A DNA stretch of 64,000 bases from Shinisaurus crocodilurus. Its lineage: Eukaryota > Chordata > Lepidosauria > Squamata > Shinisauridae. The position numbers were made by a program, and so were the translations under genes. Each line of letters opens with the position of its first letter. Position 1 is the first letter of the stretch. Below are positions 38,058 through 43,122 of this stretch, in pieces. The notes beneath the pieces are model-generated. The model was not told the DNA's origin. It saw nothing but the letters and a program-made list of their open reading frames with translations, and ran no database searches. The stretch lies in contig CM037877.1 of assembly GCA_021292165.1 (NCBI GenBank), positions 132,736,274-132,800,273 on the forward strand. The letters are read 5' to 3'.

Positions 38058-39178
38058 TTCTCCAATCAAATTTGGACACCATGCAGTTGCATTAAAGTTT
38101 TTAAAAAAAGAAAAGGTGGGGGAGATACTTCTGCATCACATCAGTTTTGGCCCTGAAGTGCAGAAGTTGGCTTGGTTGCCTCAACTGCAGTACAGAGTGT
38201 TCTGCTCCACAACCTGCTTTCTTCTGGCCATGTCTTTGTGCAGGGGGAGCAAGACTGCTGCTATTATTAAGCCAGACTATATTCAGCTTACATTTCTGGC
38301 TCCCTTGATGTAAATGGTTTGCCCTTAAACAAGCCAGTCAACACTAGGCACTCTCCATTGGTCTACATAGCTCTCAGCATAACATAGGCATGCAGTGGTG
38401 GAGAATTTTTGGCTTTTTAACTGATCCAGCTTTCACATAAAAACACTCCATTTGTAAAAGGGGACATGGATTGGGGAAAGCTAAAGAGGGACCAGTTTAC
38501 AATCTGATGAGGGCTATCTCACAAGATATCCTTGCATTTCAAAAAGATAAGAAAAGGAATGGGTATTAATAATCTAGCAAAGATCATGGTTGCCTAGTTT
38601 GTGCCTTCTCTGATACTGGAAGAATTTGGTTTTCCTTCTGCCCAGCGGGTCATTGAGCATGAGATGTTTCTGTGCCACAGCTGCAACTATTCCTGTGTGC
38701 ATCCGTATTTTCAATCCATGACTTTCCAACAGAAACCAAACTTCAGATTATTTAAAGCAAGACAAGGTTTTCTTCAGCATTTTCCTGCTCTGCTTAGAAA
38801 TGCATCTACCCAACATTCACCTCCTTTTCTTTAAGGTATGGCCAGAGCGATACCCTACAAACAGATTACATTGTCTACATGGACGAACTCGCCTCCAGCA
38901 TCGGGGTCAAGCCCAACGTTCCACTCCTCTTCCTGACGGATCCCAAGCTGGCTCTGAAAGTCTATTTTGGCCCCTGCAGTCCATATCAATTTCGTTTGAC
39001 GGGGCCAGGGAAGTGGGAGGGAGCTAGAGATGCCATCCTGACGCAGTGGGACCGAACACTGAAGGCCACAAGGACCCGCGTTGTACACAGCTCTCCGAAT
39101 CTTTTCCCACTTTTCCCTTTGCTCAAAATACTTGCCCTCCCACTTCTCCTTATTGCGATTTTTGTGATGCTCAACTGA
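1186..39178 (+). CDS. FMO3: flavin-containing monooxygenase, FMO3-like (8 coding exons)
   Basis: FMOs use NADPH and O2 to oxygenate nucleophilic N and S centres at the ER membrane. Joining the eight exons gives about 533 residues, the usual FMO length, if one extra base in exon 8 is discounted. Visible motifs: FAD-binding GAGVSG at residues 9-14; the FMO fingerprint F-x-G-x3-H-x3-Y at 166-176; NADPH-binding GLGNSG at 191-196; FATGY at 327-331; and a hydrophobic C-terminal anchor. Exon lengths 132/189/163/143/200/359/74/343 match the conserved vertebrate FMO exon plan as I recall it, except exon 8 (73 expected). Exon 7 has one extra codon, an additional Asp near FMDDDS. Exon 6 residues such as SWVM, YPWDM and [10 protein letters not shown] resemble FMO3 more than FMO1, 2 or 5. 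As assembled, exon 8 joined to exon 9 is out of frame, so the C-terminal fifth is in doubt. Introns 1 and 6 are the longest and are filled with transposons. Confidence 0.9.
2185..2350 (+). mobile_element. degenerate L2-type LINE fragment
   Basis: A short stretch translates to FDTVDREVL, then [10 protein letters not shown], and further on [11 protein letters not shown]. These resemble the L2 reverse transcriptase motifs (AFDTVDHEILL and VPQGSILSPLLF). Stops and frameshifts are present, and it is much too short to be functional. Confidence 0.45.
2587..2770. mobile_element. foldback MITE (GTTYGxATGACA family)
   Basis: The left end 2587-2617 and right end near 2740-2770 are inverted copies sharing GATGACACGACAA and CCACCATGG. 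Inside, 2596-2617 and 2626-2647 form a perfect 22-bp hairpin with an 8-nt loop. A related element lies at 57411-57587. No clear target-site duplication is visible. Confidence 0.6.
3480..5570 (+). other. degenerate Pro/Gln-rich open segments, possible second Harbinger ORF
   Basis: Several short open stretches follow each other on the + strand in different frames: an acidic start near 3503 ([14 protein letters not shown]), Pro-rich stretches at 3972-4490, a Glu/Gln/Pro stretch at 4770-4935, and [14 protein letters not shown] near 5160-5200. Autonomous PIF/Harbinger elements carry a second gene for a Myb/SANT-like DNA-binding protein, and the transposase remnant lies 1.5 kb downstream. I therefore suspect a decayed copy of that gene. 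I see no clear Myb fold, so function is unproven. Confidence 0.3.
5852..5986. mobile_element. palindromic hAT-like MITE
   Basis: 135 bp, almost a perfect palindrome. It starts CAGTGTTCTCCAACC and ends with its complement. The flanks 5844-5851 (CTCTAATA) and 5987-5994 (CTCTAACA) agree at 7 of 8 positions, as expected for a hAT target-site duplication. Confidence 0.85.
7090..8060 (+). pseudogene. PIF/Harbinger (HARBI1-like) transposase remnant
   Basis: DDE transposase debris read in at least four frame segments. The parts appear in the expected order: [15 protein letters not shown] then [11 protein letters not shown] (helix-turn-helix region, near 7210-7320); [15 protein letters not shown] with the first catalytic Asp (near 7410-7450); [16 protein letters not shown] then [14 protein letters not shown] with the second Asp (7490-7600); [12 protein letters not shown] (near 7700); and [10 protein letters not shown] (near 7880). 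The third catalytic region around FGRL is split by frame changes, so no intact protein can be made. It lies in intron 1 of the FMO3-like gene on the same strand. I could not find terminal inverted repeats. Confidence 0.8.
8061..10030. other. intron sequence with no recognisable gene
   Basis: Ordinary AT-rich intron. The only structured item is a (TC)n tract at about 9904-9937. I see no exon-like segment and no clear repeat family. Confidence 0.5.
10033..10204. mobile_element. TIR MITE (TACCGTATTTTTCC family)
   Basis: The left end reads TACCGTATTTTTCCGTGTAT and the right end is its inverted near-copy, ending GGAAAAATACTGTA. Internal GTGTATAAGACG units repeat three times. Flanking TA or TAT is consistent with a short duplication. 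Superfamily not assigned. Confidence 0.7.
10791..10979 (+). CDS. FMO3: FMO3-like exon 3
   Basis: 189 bases, phase 0 at both ends, residues 45-107. The acceptor follows a long T-rich tract (ttccccctTCTCCATTAG); the donor is AAG|GTAACA. It reads from [11 protein letters not shown] to DLVKYIQFK, including [18 protein letters not shown], typical of FMO3-type enzymes. Confidence 0.93.
11113..11248. mobile_element. palindromic hAT-like MITE
   Basis: CAGGGCTCTCCAACC at one end and the complement at the other. Near-perfect palindrome of 136 bp. The flanks ATCTAGTG (11105-11112) and CTCTAGAG (11249-11256) share the TCTAG core, 6 of 8. Confidence 0.8.
12410..12555. mobile_element. hAT MITE 23 bp upstream of exon 4
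   Basis: Terminal repeats CAGGGCTTTTTTTCTGG and CCAGAAAAAAAGCACTG enclose 146 bp. A perfect 8-bp duplication CTGATACA flanks it at 12402-12409 and 12556-12563. The second copy of the duplication ends 23 bp before the exon, so the insertion pushed the original upstream intron sequence away from the acceptor. Confidence 0.88.
12587..12749 (+). CDS. FMO3: FMO3-like exon 4
   Basis: 163 bases, residues 108-161 plus one base. The acceptor is a short tract TTTCCTCAAAG and the donor is CCG|GTAAGT. It reads [12 protein letters not shown], then VTGQWEV, then [17 protein letters not shown]. The length matches the conserved FMO exon 4. Confidence 0.92.
12760..12802. repeat. (GATA)n microsatellite
   Basis: About ten tandem GATA units directly after the exon 4 donor region. 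Confidence 0.9.
12975..13779 (-). repeat. three tandem units of 256-265 bp based on a CR1-type tail
   Basis: The marker GTTGGAAGGGGCCTACAAGG starts at 13001, 13259, 13524 and 13780, giving periods of 258, 265 and 256. Each unit is the minus-strand CR1/SINE tail followed by about 190 bp of other sequence with G/C-homopolymer differences between units. The fourth marker belongs to the complete 5S-head SINE that follows. Confidence 0.85.
13772..13920 (-). mobile_element. SINE with 5S rRNA-derived head and CR1-type tail
   Basis: On the minus strand it reads GGAAAGCTAAGCAGGGTCAG, then GCCTGGTTATTGCTTGGATG and GGAGACC. This is the A-box to C-box region of vertebrate 5S rRNA. It is followed by TTTCCTGCACTGAGCAGG and a GTTGGACTCGATGGCC tail typical of CR1. 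Further copies lie at 16115-16270 and 29212-29365. Confidence 0.75.
14277..14846. mobile_element. hAT-like element with dense GACTC/GAGTC termini
   Basis: 570 bp. It starts CAGGGATGTTGAAGAG and ends CCCCATCCCTG. A perfect 8-bp duplication ATAAGAGC flanks it at 14269-14276 and 14847-14854. I count about 12 GAGTC/GACTC pentamers in the first 145 bp and about 9 in the last 140 bp, many as CGAGTC. The core is free of them. No transposase is encoded. A second copy lies at 25197-25886 in the opposite orientation. Confidence 0.88.
14708..14846. mobile_element. internal repeat of the left terminus inside the GACTC element
   Basis: The left-terminal sequence CAGGGATGTTGAAGAGTCCT recurs at 14708, so the last 139 bp carry both terminus types and look like a minimal element on their own. 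It may be a nested insertion or a terminal duplication. Confidence 0.6.
15113..15255 (+). CDS. FMO3: FMO3-like exon 5
   Basis: 143 bases, residues 162-209. The acceptor is TTTCCCACACAG and the donor CAG|GTACTA. It carries the FMO fingerprint F-x-G-x3-H-x3-Y at residues 166-176 and the NADPH-binding GLGNSG at 191-196 followed by CDIATELS. Confidence 0.93.
15467..15645 (+). mobile_element. tRNA-derived SINE
   Basis: A tRNA-like head with A box TATAGCTCAGTGACAG and B box AAGTTCAGTTCC, followed by a body containing CCTCTCTGCCTGAGACC and TTGGAGAGTC. This is a common squamate-type SINE. Fragments of the family appear at 19998-20075 and 34360-34450. Confidence 0.7.
16115..16270 (+). mobile_element. 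SINE with 5S rRNA-derived head and CR1-type tail
   Basis: GGAAAGCTAAGCAGGGTCAG then GCCTGGTTATTACTTGGATG and GGAGACC match 5S rRNA over the internal promoter (A box, intermediate element and C box). The CR1-like tail ends in ATGATCTATGAAATCTATGA. The 5' end of the 5S part is truncated. Confidence 0.8.
16559..17003. mobile_element. TIR element (GTGCAATCCTATG)
   Basis: Perfect 13-bp inverted termini GTGCAATCCTATG and its complement enclose 445 bp of GC-rich, non-coding sequence with internal inverted segments. GTGCAATCCTA termini recur in the palindrome at 19831-19960. Confidence 0.6.
17865..17960. mobile_element. partial palindromic hAT-like MITE
   Basis: AGCCAATGGCAAGGGATGATGGGAG-type half-palindrome with GTAGGCCAGAACATTTGG, related to the complete element at 42705-42840. 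The left end is missing. Confidence 0.5.
18185..18690 (-). mobile_element. CR1/L3-like LINE 3' fragment, split by a SINE
   Basis: The segments 18185-18311 and 18590-18690 read on the minus strand like the CR1/L3-type 3' UTR seen at 30970-31170 (GTCCTGTTGGCCTCCTGG, GATTAGATGGACC). A tRNA SINE sits between them. Confidence 0.55.
18325..18576 (+). mobile_element. tRNA-derived SINE with target-site duplication
   Basis: Head GAGCCAGTGTGGCGTAGTGG (A box) and GGTTCTAGTCCCC (B box). A body and GGGGTATAAATATAATAAAT tail follow. The 13-bp duplication ATACTGCTTCTGA at 18312-18324 and 18577-18589 is perfect. Other copies: 20934-21155 (minus), 49466-49703 (minus), 58531-58812 (plus). Confidence 0.85.
19007..19160. 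mobile_element. hAT-like MITE with internal (ATC)n
   Basis: Ends CAGCCTTCCCCAACTTGGTG and CACCAAGCTGGGAAAGGCTG. The flanks AGTTAGGG and CTTTAGGG agree at 6 of 8. The centre has been replaced or expanded by an (ATC)n tract at about 19062-19095. Confidence 0.7.
19266..19312. repeat. (TCTG)n(TC)n microsatellite
   Basis: About eight CTGT units followed by a TC run. Confidence 0.9.
19655..19822 (+). mobile_element. CR1 LINE 3' end
   Basis: AGGCATTCAGGATGCAGCTG, then CTGCATTGAGCAGGAGGCTG and GGCCCCTTCCAACTCC, ending ATTCTATGATTCTATG. These match the 3' end of the CR1 elements elsewhere in the window. Confidence 0.7.
19831..19960. mobile_element. palindromic element, GGGTGCAATCCTATGC family
   Basis: The arms read inward from GGGTGCAATCCTATGC through TTTAGACAGAAAAAA, a TACAACTCCCATGCCC segment and CAGCCAGC, then mirror back. 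Related copies: 62881-63001 (complete) and 43055-43122 (one arm). Confidence 0.75.
20567..20766 (+). CDS. FMO3: FMO3-like exon 6
   Basis: 200 bases, residues 210-275 plus two bases. The acceptor is TTTTTCAAAG and the donor AATAG|GTAATG. It reads [18 protein letters not shown], then [25 protein letters not shown] and [10 protein letters not shown]. This exon gives the strongest FMO3-type signature. It is flanked at 18.2-18.6 and 20.9-21.3 kb by an inverted repeat pair. Confidence 0.93.
20923..21315 (-). repeat. inverted copy of the LINE-SINE junction at 18163-18576
   Basis: On the minus strand this reads as the CR1/L3 fragment plus the tRNA SINE inserted at exactly the same point as at 18325. 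By eye it is about 95% identical. It stops at the SINE tail. ATTGATTGATT occurs at both edges (20923-20933 and 21300-21310). Confidence 0.75.
21586..22277 (-). mobile_element. candidate solo LTR
   Basis: On the minus strand it starts TGTGGTGGCAGTTCAGGG and ends TACACCCA, with a TATATATGTGGGG box in the middle and a T-rich 3' part. The same TGTGG and TACACCCA ends occur at 61865-62307. No coding region and no matching target duplication are visible, so this is tentative. Confidence 0.35.
22907..23519. mobile_element. hAT-like element, TAGGGATGTGCA family
   Basis: Ends TAGGGATGTGCAAC and CACACAGCCCTA. The flanks GTTAAGTC and GTTAAAAC agree at 6 of 8. The interior repeats the self-complementary motif AAATTTGTGCAAATTT and related forms about six times and holds a (TA)n tract at 23326-23352. 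A 3' end of the same family lies at 41160-41265. Confidence 0.65.
23326..23352. repeat. (TA)n microsatellite
   Basis: About 13 TA units inside the TAGGGATGTGCA element. Confidence 0.9.
24684..24819. mobile_element. palindromic hAT-like MITE with perfect 8-bp TSD
   Basis: 136-bp palindrome with CAGTGGTTCCCAACC ends. The target duplication CTCTAGAT at 24676-24683 and 24820-24827 is exact. It is inserted in the minus-strand LINE. Confidence 0.9.
24834..25188 (-). pseudogene. LINE endonuclease C-terminal fragment
   Basis: The minus strand encodes [16 protein letters not shown] (the GDxN-like strand of APE endonucleases) and, further on, EIDYMLAS and ESDHQPLKV, where SDHxPL is the conserved catalytic end of the domain. 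Frames change between the parts. Upstream endonuclease sequence continues beyond the inserted GACTC element. Confidence 0.6.
25197..25886. mobile_element. hAT-like element with dense GACTC/GAGTC termini, second copy
   Basis: 690 bp, opposite orientation to the copy at 14277. Ends CAGGGATGGGGACTCGG and CTTCAACTTCCCTG. The 8-bp duplication TTGAATAG at 25189-25196 and 25887-25894 is perfect. Both ends are crowded with GACTCG/CGAGTC, including several GACTCGAGTC palindromes. The core repeats a CCTCTGCCTGCCTG-type segment and shares the TTTTATTTCAAAACTC region of the first copy. Confidence 0.9.
26126..26374. mobile_element. Tc1/mariner-type MITE
   Basis: CAGTCATGCCTTGGATTG at the left and its imperfect complement ending GGTATTACTG at the right, flanked by TA on both sides (26124-26125 and 26375-26376). 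No transposase is present. Confidence 0.7.
27428..28070 (-). mobile_element. CR1 LINE 3' portion
   Basis: The minus strand encodes the end of CR1 ORF2: [20 protein letters not shown], then [22 protein letters not shown] and [18 protein letters not shown], interrupted by few changes. It ends in the CR1 3' tail at 27428. It is inserted in the older minus-strand LINE. Confidence 0.85.
29163..29206. repeat. (TC)n(CA)n microsatellite
   Basis: About 8 TC units followed by about 14 CA units. Confidence 0.9.
29212..29365 (-). mobile_element. SINE with 5S rRNA-derived head and CR1-type tail
   Basis: Minus-strand copy with GGAAAGCTAAGCACGGTCAG then GCCTGGTTATTACTTGGATG and GGAGACC, and the CR1-like tail. 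The same join point AGTTTCCTGCATTGAGCAGG is seen in the other copies. Confidence 0.78.
29370..30100. other. intron sequence with no recognisable gene
   Basis: AT-rich intron of the FMO3-like gene. Nothing coding or clearly repetitive was recognised. Confidence 0.4.
30110..31170 (+). mobile_element. CR1/L3-like LINE 3' portion
   Basis: The + strand shows [18 protein letters not shown], then [20 protein letters not shown] and KLATKMIKG, matching the end of CR1-type ORF2, with frameshifts. The 3' UTR follows with CTCATGTCCTGTTTGTTGG and GGTCTGATCCAGCA up to TTATGTTCTTA. A palindromic MITE is inserted at 30529. Confidence 0.75.
30529..30664. mobile_element. palindromic hAT-like MITE
   Basis: CAGTGGTTCCCAACC ends, 136 bp. 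The flanks GACTAGAG and CACTAGAG agree at 7 of 8. It is inserted in CR1/L3 coding remains. Confidence 0.88.
31535..32620. repeat. composite foldback region with 134-bp inverted arms
   Basis: The arms 32163-32296 and 32410-32543 are inverted copies differing at only a few positions. The 113-bp spacer forms a further hairpin (CACCTCTATTAAAATC against its near-complement). To the left, 31970-32160 has shorter internal inverted repeats around GCAGGAAGTGCC and GGTTTGCACGATG. Non-coding. Confidence 0.7.
32690..33300 (+). mobile_element. L2 LINE reverse transcriptase remnant
   Basis: The + strand shows [32 protein letters not shown] (a variant of VPQGSVLSP), then [20 protein letters not shown] and VASVARRL, and near 33245 [18 protein letters not shown]. 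This is the order of L2 ORF2. Frameshifts and deletions are present. It ends about 50 bp before exon 7. Confidence 0.75.
33350..33708 (+). CDS. FMO3: FMO3-like exon 7
   Basis: 359 bases, residues 276-395 plus one base. The acceptor is TCTCTCTCCTTCTAG; the donor is AAGG|GTTAGT. It contains [38 protein letters not shown] and [20 protein letters not shown], all FMO family blocks. It is one codon longer than the usual 356 bases. The donor lies inside a tRNA-like SINE head. Confidence 0.93.
33706..33775 (+). mobile_element. tRNA-like SINE head at the exon 7 donor
   Basis: GGGTTAGTGTAGTATATTGG (A-box region) and CCTGGTTCGAATCTCCCC (B box) give a tRNA-type head of about 65 bp with no body. It begins at the last bases of exon 7. 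Confidence 0.55.
33790..33909. mobile_element. TIR MITE (TGATGTGYGAACCTGGACC)
   Basis: 19-bp terminal inverted repeats differing at one position enclose 120 bp with internal AACAACCCATGG-type inverted repeats. It is related to the element at 44687-45007. A further terminus lies at 33992-34014. Confidence 0.7.
34360..34450 (-). mobile_element. tRNA SINE fragment
   Basis: The minus strand reads GTGCTGTGGTAGAACTACAC and GGTCTCCATTTCAATCCC, a tRNA-like A to B box region related to the SINE at 15467. Confidence 0.5.
34496..34630. mobile_element. palindromic hAT-like MITE with perfect 8-bp TSD
   Basis: 135-bp palindrome, CAGTGTTCTCCAACC ends. The duplication CTCTACAG at 34488-34495 and 34631-34638 is exact. 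Confidence 0.92.
34640..35812. other. intron 7, no gene seen
   Basis: No recognised repeat except a short GT run near 35019-35032. Confidence 0.4.
35813..35886 (+). CDS. FMO3: FMO3-like exon 8 with apparent 1-base insertion
   Basis: The acceptor is CTTCTTTGACAG and the donor ATG|GTATGT. It encodes [20 protein letters not shown] and EEAQ and then loses frame. The exon is 74 bases; the family norm is 73. With one A fewer in CTCAAATGG, the junction would read Gln-Trp followed by [18 protein letters not shown] in exon 9, matching the W-F/Y-G seen in other FMOs. As written, exon 9 would be read in a frame that stops after about 60 codons. Confidence 0.85.
36235..36500 (+). mobile_element. L2-like LINE 3' UTR
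   Basis: AGACAGGTTAAAACGATCCTGTTTC-type start, T-rich middle, and CTTTAAGGTGGAAAAGCCAG then ATATATCTG at the end, the pattern of L2 tails. Confidence 0.45.
36967..37075. mobile_element. palindromic hAT-like MITE, internally deleted, mismatched ends
   Basis: The left end is of the CAGGGCTCTCC type and the right end of the GAGAACACTG type. The centre is shortened to 109 bp. No clear target duplication. It looks like a recombinant of two subfamilies. Confidence 0.75.
37703..37731. repeat. (CTC)n microsatellite
   Basis: Nine or so CTC units. Confidence 0.85.
38028..38054. repeat. (AC)n microsatellite
   Basis: About 13 AC units. Confidence 0.9.
38836..39178 (+). CDS. FMO3: FMO3-like last exon
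   Basis: The acceptor is TTTTCTTTAAG. In the homologous frame it reads [20 protein letters not shown], then [35 protein letters not shown] and a hydrophobic tail ending [11 protein letters not shown] before TGA at 39176-39178. The tail is the ER membrane anchor of FMOs. An alternative AG at 38844-38845 would restore frame after exon 8 as assembled, at the cost of three residues. The 3' UTR end was not located. Confidence 0.9.
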
Positions 39179-40350
39179 GTCATCTCTCAGTGCCAAATGA
39201 GAGGTGATGGTGGCACTGCCATCTGCTTTTTAAAAAAACTATGTTTTTATAGAAAAGTAAAACATCTCCATACAATTTTTAAAAGAAAAAAATGAACAAC
39301 ATAGAAACATATAACCACTGAAGCATGGTAGGAAAATGACGGAGTCAGCATCACGATACATGTTTCAACACAGAACTGTCCCACCCACATAGCAAAGGGC
39401 AGGGGGCAGGTTTTAAAAGTAAAAGGGTGGCACACGTGAGGAATGCAGGCCCTACCCTCCCCACAGCACCACTTCCCAAGCGCCTTTCTCCCAGCCGAAA
39501 CCACTTCCGGTATGGGAGCTGAACTGAAGAGAAAATCATTTGGAGGCAGAAGCTCCTGAAAGGTAAGTCATGGGGGGGAAGGAGGGCTCTGCATCCCTCG
39601 CCCATGTGCCCCTTTTGCTTTTAAAAACAGACACGCTCGCCTACCTTTCTACCTGATTGGGGCCAGTCCCGTGTGGAAATGCAGCTATCGCATCCAGGGC
39701 TGGTGTCAGCAGCTGGCAGAGCAGAGCCCCAGCAGCACCTCCAGTAGGGCTCATGGCTGATACCTGCCCTGGGCCCCCATTTTAATTGGGCCTAGTGCAT
39801 TTTGATTTTGCACAATGCTCCGAAGTGATGCTATATTGGAGGCACCGTAGGACTATTACAATGGCAGCTAGAACTAACCGTCTGGAGCTGTGGCCACCAT
39901 TGCCTTGTAGAAACCAAAGGTGGAAGGCACCAAATGCAGCGGGGGGGGGGGGGACAGTTCTCAGAAGTGCCAGAATTAATTAAAGCCCAATGTGTTTCAG
40001 AAGACAACATTTTCTTCCTTAGGAGCAAACTGACGACCTGCATGAGTAAACGCCTTTGCTTTCTCATTACTGGATGAAATGTGCCAGGCTTTAATAAATT
40101 CCGACAATTCTGAGAACTGTTTCTCCCCTGCTGATCTACACCATTGCCCACTTCCAGGCAAGCCCACCAGGGCCCACTGACAAGAGGAGGGCCTTTTGCT
40201 GAGGGCCCCCTCAAATGTGGAGCCAGCCCTGATTGCAACAGAGGACAATATAGGGAAGATGGGTGAATCACAGAACTTCAGCAAGTTTCATGCTGGGTAT
40301 GTTTGTTCATATGAAACAACGTGTGAGAGAGAAAATATACACATGCCTGT
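39179..40350. other. 3' flank of the FMO3-like gene, no gene seen
   Basis: An AATAAA occurs near 40092 but I cannot assign it as the poly(A) site. A poly-G tract lies at about 39940-39952. Confidence 0.35.
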
Positions 40351-40379
40351 GCAACACACACACACACACACACACACAA
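40351..40379. repeat. (CA)n microsatellite
   Basis: About 14 CA units. Confidence 0.9.
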
Positions 40380-40404
40380 AGAAGCATCTCTATACATGAT
40401 TAAG

Positions 40405-40591
40405 GGTGCCTCCAGAAAGGCAGCTCTTGGCACTAACAATCTAAAGAAAAAAATCTGGAAGAAGTGGTGGGAAAACATGGGAGGCTCACAAGTGGAAGGC
40501 AACATCTGGACACACACACACGCCTCTCTTAAAATTCTATGAATCAGGCAGAGTGATTGCACAACATCTGCAGATGGCTAGAAGCACCCTA
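40405..40591. mobile_element. TIR element (AGGGTGCYTCCAG)
   Basis: AGGGTGCCTCCAG at the left and CTAGAAGCACCCT at the right. Similar sequences at 45612-45810 and 55255-55480, and pieces at 46850 and 47068, share ACAAGTGGAAGRCAACAT and AATTCTATGAATGAGGCAG, so this is a small local family. No target duplication was found. Confidence 0.55.
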
Positions 40592-41117
40592 GGATTTTAT
40601 TTGCACATTTTAAAGTGTACATCTAAGGAGTTTTTAAGTGGACACTTGAAAATGTAAAATGGAGACACACTTGTGATTCCAAACATACGTATCTTACTTA
40701 CTCATGCACTCCCTAGGGGGCCACAGCACACATGGAAGTGTACCTATGTCTGGGCTGTACCACTTCATCTGCCCCCCACCCAGGCACCACTGGGAGCCGT
40801 GACAGGCTCTCTTCCACATCTGCAAGGCACCTCTTAGTTCCCAGGTGCCTTTCCCTGCATCTCAGGCTCCTGGCAACTCTACATACAGATGGACTGGTTT
40901 GGCTCTAAATCACTCCCATTGGATTCTGTGCAGCATTGTAAATGGGTTGTAAGGTAAGGGGAGAGCAAAGGAACCCTTTGCACTCTTTGTGAGTGGGAAC
41001 AAAGTAAACAGACCCTCCTCCCTCCATGTTGTGGCACTTGGCCACGATGGGTGTTCTGCTCATTACACAACAAAGACCCTTACTGGGGGTAGATCCTGCA
41101 GAGCTCTGAAGGGGTCA

Positions 41118-41158
41118 ATAATAATAATAATAACAATAACAACAACAACAACAACAAT
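41118..41158. repeat. (AAT)n(AAC)n microsatellite
   Basis: AAT units followed by AAC units, at the edge of a TAGGGATGTGCA-family fragment that ends at 41265. Confidence 0.85.
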
Positions 41159-41571
41159 GCATTTGTGCAAATTCTGACTGCAAATCAGCGGGTGGCAGAG
41201 CAAAAGTTGCCCGAAAATCCAAAAATTGCTGGTGGAGCAGCTTTCTCTCTGTTTGCACATCCCTAGAGAGTGAAGAAGATATGATACAGGCTTTGGTGCC
41301 TATGGTGTACACACTTGTTTCTTTTGGTCTGCTATAATCTCTGGTTGAATAGTCTTGGCAGGGTTATAAAGCACTACTAACCTGTAAAATCTGTTTACCA
41401 AACAGAACAATAGAATAAGTATACACCCCACAAGCAACTCTGACTGTCATACGACCTTCAAAACTCTGAAAAACTGTAAAATACAGCGGTTGTTTTTGTT
41501 GTGATGGAAATGAGCCTCCCGCTCTGGCGTGGCCACGAGGAGGAGTTTGGAAGTGTTCACTTCCGTTTTTG

Positions 41572-41725
41572 ATTAACCACAACTTCTTGTTTAATCCAAA
41601 CCTAACAAACTGTGGCTATAGTGACTATGGTTTATTTGAAACAAGCCAGCTTCCAACCATGGATTATGAAGCTGGCTTGTTTCAACAAACCAGCCATAGT
41701 TCAGATTAACCACAGTTTGGACACA
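41572..41725. mobile_element. foldback element
   Basis: The arms 41638-41653 and 41668-41683 (GAAACAAGCCAGCTTC and complement) are perfect. Outer GATTAACCACA and TGTGGTTAATC-type segments also pair. Non-coding. Confidence 0.5.
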
Positions 41726-42475
41726 ATGCTAAACTGTAGTGATTTAAAAACTGACGTGAAAGCTTCCAATCTTCTCCTTGCAGGCAGTCATTCCAGAGGA
41801 GGAAAGGGGAGCCAATCATGATGTCCAAATCCAAATATAACCTTACTTTGCTTAGAAGGCAAAATATAAAGCTTAATGTACCGGTAATACTTCCTCAAGT
41901 GGTAGTGATGCTAAAATGTAATCTATTAGGATCCCAGGGTGGGGCCTCATTTCTCAATGTATTTTGTCATTTAAAAGTTTTTCAAATTAAGAAAAAATGC
42001 ATGGACAACTATATGACTGCATCCTGTTTTTTGTATCAACTAGGATTCTTCCCAGTAGAATAAGCAATACATAACATCCTTGTGCACGATATCTGCAGTT
42101 GCTTTGTTTACTCTTTTTTAAATGTAGTTATAAAATTTTCAGTATGATATACCTCAAATTTGGGGGGGATTGAGGGGGGATTTCAGTCATACAGCATTGG
42201 GAAAGATGCAGATGAGGCTTCTTTGGGGTAGGTTATTTGATCATGCTAGCAAGAGGTTATCAAGCACTGCTCAGGAATTGCAAGTGTAAAGATGCTTAAC
42301 ATAACTTCAATATGATGAGACATTGTGGAGCTCTTCTAGTCAGCAGTGTTTTCAAAAGGCACTCTCATGAAGGCTGTAGAGAGCCAGTCCTGCCATGCAG
42401 CTGGGTGAAGTGCTTCAGGAGGCACCATGAAGGTGGCAGGAATTGGTGTCTGAATGGTGCAGTAAGACCTTAAAG

Positions 42476-42610
42476 CAGTGTTCTCCAACCTTGGGTCCCC
42501 AGATGTTTTTGGCCTACAACTCCCAGCATGCCCCAGCCAGCTACACTGGCTGGGGCATGCTGGGAGTTGTAGGCCAAAAACATCTGGGGACCCAAGGTTG
42601 GAGAACACTG
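42476..42610. mobile_element. palindromic hAT-like MITE with perfect 8-bp TSD
   Basis: 135-bp palindrome, CAGTGTTCTCCAACC ends. The duplication CCTTAAAG at 42468-42475 and 42611-42618 is exact. Confidence 0.92.
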
Positions 42611-42704
42611 CCTTAAAGTGTTGGCCTTAGCCGGGAGGTGGGAAGAGCTCTGCTTCAGGCAACAAAATGTCTTGGGGCTGGCACTGAGGCTGTAACATTT
42701 AAAC

Positions 42705-42840
42705 CAGGGGTGGACAATTTGTGGCCTTCCAGATGCTTTGGCCTACAAGTACAATCAGTCTTAGCCAGCACAGCCAATGGTAAGGGATGATGGGAGTTGT
42801 AGACCAAAACATCTGGGGCAGCACAAGATATTCACCCCTG
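42705..42840. mobile_element. hAT-like MITE with perfect 8-bp TSD
   Basis: CAGGGGTGGACAATTTG to TATTCACCCCTG, 136 bp, half-palindromic. The duplication ATTTAAAC at 42697-42704 and 42841-42848 is exact. Confidence 0.88.
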
Positions 42841-43054
42841 ATTTAAACTGGCCCTAAGATCCAAATCAGACGTGACAGTTCCATGAGTTTAAACATAGGA
42901 CTGCCCTAATCATGTAGAAAAGAGGAGGTGGAAAAGAGCAAAAAAGAATATCTTGTGAGGAGAGGGGAGGAACACCTTTCTGGCCTTATTGAGCACAAAT
43001 ATAATTTCCCATCATCTCTGTGCCAGGAAAAGCTTCATGGGTTTCATTTCTACA

Positions 43055-43122
43055 GGCTGGCTGGGGGATGCTAGGAGTTATAGGACTTTTGTCTGTCTAA
43101 AAATGCACAGGATTGCACCCTC
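43055..43122. mobile_element. one arm of the GGGTGCAATCC palindromic family
   Basis: GGCTGGCTGGGGGATGCTAG through TAGGACTTTTGTCTGTCTAA to AGGATTGCACCCT. The other arm is absent. Confidence 0.55.
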
